NCBI GenBank assembly: GCA_017441295.1
Contig: JAFRYA010000022.1
Coordinates: 1 to 64,000 of the forward strand
From: Lachnospiraceae bacterium
GTDB lineage: Bacteria > Bacillota > Clostridia > Lachnospirales > Lachnospiraceae
Direction: 5' to 3'
Length of the DNA stretch: 64,000 nucleotides
In this document: positions 62,622 through 64,000 of the stretch, in pieces
Layout of the letters: each line of letters starts with the position of its first letter
Position numbering within the stretch: position 1 is the stretch's first letter
Program-made: the position numbers and the translations under genes
The notes under the pieces: generated by a model
Told to the model about the DNA's origin: nothing
Seen by the model: the letters and a program-made list of their open reading frames with translations, nothing else
The model's database searches: none

Positions 62622-64000
62622 ATGGCAGTATTAAAAGAAGAATACGATATTGTAGTGGTCGGCGCCGGACATGCGGGCTGTGAGGCAGCCCTTGCCAGCG
62701 CGCGCTTAGGAATGAAGACGATAATGTTTACTGTCAGCGTTGACAGTATTGCTCTCATGCCCTGCAATCCCAATATCGGAGGCTCTTCAAAAGGACATCT
62801 GGTAAAAGAGCTGGACGCTCTGGGAGGCGAGATGGGCAAGAATATTGACAAGACCTTTATTCAGTCCAGGATGCTCAACACATCTAAGGGCCCGGCAGTC
62901 CATTCTTTAAGGGCTCAGGCAGACAAGCAGGATTATTCCCGCGAAATGCGCAAAACCCTTGAAAATACTGAAAATCTGACTATCCGTCAGGCGGAAGTAT
63001 CCGAGATTATTACTGAAAACGGCGAAGTAAAGGGCGTTAAGACCTTTTCTGGCGCAGAATATGCGGCCAGAGCTGTGGTCCTCGCTACAGGCACATACCT
63101 GAAGGCCAGATGCATTTACGGTGAAGTCTGCAACTATACCGGTCCTAACGGCCTGCAGGCAGCCAATCATCTGTCCGAGTCCCTTGAATCCAACGGCATT
63201 CCACTGAGACGCTTCAAGACAGGAACTCCAGCCAGAGTTGATGGCAGAAGCATAGACTATTCCAAGATGTTCGAGCAGAAAGGTGACGATCCGATCGTAC
63301 CCTTCTCTTTCTCGACCGATCCGAAAGATATCCAGAAAGAACAGGTTTCCTGCTGGCTGACCTATACAACCCCTGAAACCCATAGGATTATCAGGGAAAA
63401 CATTGACAGATCGCCGCTTTTCTCCGGCAGCATTAAGGGTACAGGGCCAAGATACTGTCCGTCTATCGAGGATAAAGTTGTCAAATTCCCGGACAAAGAG
63501 AAACATCAGATCTTTATTGAACCTGAAGGCAATTACACGAACGAAATGTATCTGTCAGGAATGAGCTCTTCTCTGCCGGAGGACGTTCAGTACGAAATGT
63601 ACAAGACCCTGCCCGGTCTGGAGAATGTGCGCATCGTCAGAAACGCTTATGCCATCGAATACGACTGCGTAAACGCCAACCAAATTAAGGCAAACCTTGA
63701 ATTTAAGCATATTTCCGGCCTTTTCAGCGCAGGACAGCTGAACGGCAGCTCAGGTTATGAAGAGGCAGCGGCTCAGGGTCTGATGGCCGGCATCAATGCC
63801 GCCAGAAAGCTCCAGGGCAAGGAAAGCATCATTTTGGACAGATCCCAGGCATACATAGGCGTCCTCATTGATGACCTGATCACTAAGGAGAACACAGAGC
63901 CTTACAGAATGATGACCAGCCGCGCGGAATACAGGCTGCTCCTCAGACAGGACAATGCTGATCTGAGATTATCAGAAATCGGCCACGAAGTTGGTCTGAT
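62622..64000 (+). CDS. mnmG: tRNA uridine-5-carboxymethylaminomethyl synthesis protein MnmG, 3' end outside window
   Basis: 460 codons are visible from the ATG at 62622 (AGAGGAA site). The FAD-binding [10 protein letters not shown] is near residue 17, followed by [27 protein letters not shown] near 47, ATGTYLKA near 150 and [21 protein letters not shown] near 365. It forms the FAD-dependent partner of MnmE. The C-terminal tRNA-binding domain lies beyond the window. Confidence 0.96.
   Translation, partial: MAVLKEEYDIVVVGAGHAGCEAALASARLGMKTIMFTVSVDSIALMPCNPNIGGSSKGHLVKELDALGGEMGKNIDKTFIQSRMLNTSKGPAVHSLRAQADKQDYSREMRKTLENTENLTIRQAEVSEIITENGEVKGVKTFSGAEYAARAVVLATGTYLKARCIYGEVCNYTGPNGLQAANHLSESLESNGIPLRRFKTGTPARVDGRSIDYSKMFEQKGDDPIVPFSFSTDPKDIQKEQVSCWLTYTTPETHRIIRENIDRSPLFSGSIKGTGPRYCPSIEDKVVKFPDKEKHQIFIEPEGNYTNEMYLSGMSSSLPEDVQYEMYKTLPGLENVRIVRNAYAIEYDCVNANQIKANLEFKHISGLFSAGQLNGSSGYEEAAAQGLMAGINAARKLQGKESIILDRSQAYIGVLIDDLITKENTEPYRMMTSRAEYRLLLRQDNADLRLSEIGHEVGL

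Overview
The window is the replication-origin region of a low-to-mid GC, single-membrane anaerobe of the Clostridia. Four things point that way. The order gyrA-gyrB-recF-yaaA-dnaN-dnaA / oriC / rpmH-rnpA-yidD-yidC-jag-mnmE-mnmG is the conserved Firmicutes origin block. The surface proteins carry SLH domains. The Tad pilus cluster is the Gram-positive type (DUF5702, DUF6382-FHA, Flp1, no secretin). Metabolism is fermentative: an arginine deiminase route, malic enzyme and an oxygen-sensitive class I fumarase. A family such as Anaerovoracaceae (old Family XIII) would fit, but that is inference. Most genes left of the origin (about 58.2 kb) are on the minus strand and all genes right of it are on the plus strand, as expected for leading-strand coding away from oriC. 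A perfect parS site lies between mnmE and mnmG.

Layout. 1-5 kb: a truncated URO-D-family gene, a membrane acyltransferase, and an operon of malic enzyme plus the two fumarase subunits. 5-16 kb: a DUF1508 protein, then a surface-protein locus with three SLH proteins (2022, 728 and 481 aa), the last two being tandem paralogs. 16-21 kb: a P1-family peptidase, tRNA-Cys with its own promoter and terminator, and an operon of sirtuin, coiled-coil membrane protein, DUF5711 protein and CvpA. 21-30 kb: a 1382-aa membrane-anchored calcium-repeat protein, then SAH deaminase, AhcY-like hydrolase and glucose-6-phosphate isomerase in one overlapping operon. 30-42 kb: murG, a HIT protein, rhomboid, and a compact ten-gene Tad pilus operon (tadZ, cpaF, tadB, tadC, flp, DUF5702, two TadE-like genes, prepilin peptidase, FHA protein). 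42-49 kb: arginine deiminase, a LOR/SDH-type ornithine cyclodeaminase and ornithine carbamoyltransferase behind a CsoR-family regulator, then an amidohydrolase, a phosphodiester glycosidase and membrane proteins. 49-64 kb: the origin block.

The most unusual signal is non-coding. At least seven intergenic loci, all at the 3' ends of genes, carry arrays of degenerate units of about 30 nt. Each unit starts with a GACACGA or GCCACGA box and ends in a GGGYG-T-tract or a local variant of it. Units recur about every 39-41 nt in direct and inverted orientation, and each locus has its own sequence theme. A separate 163-bp element with perfect 10-bp terminal inverted repeats and nested palindromes sits between gyrB and gyrA and supplies the gyrB stop codon. 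A run of four hairpins that resembles an IS200/IS605 right end lies directly in front of the Tad operon. No CRISPR array, prophage or intact insertion sequence was seen.
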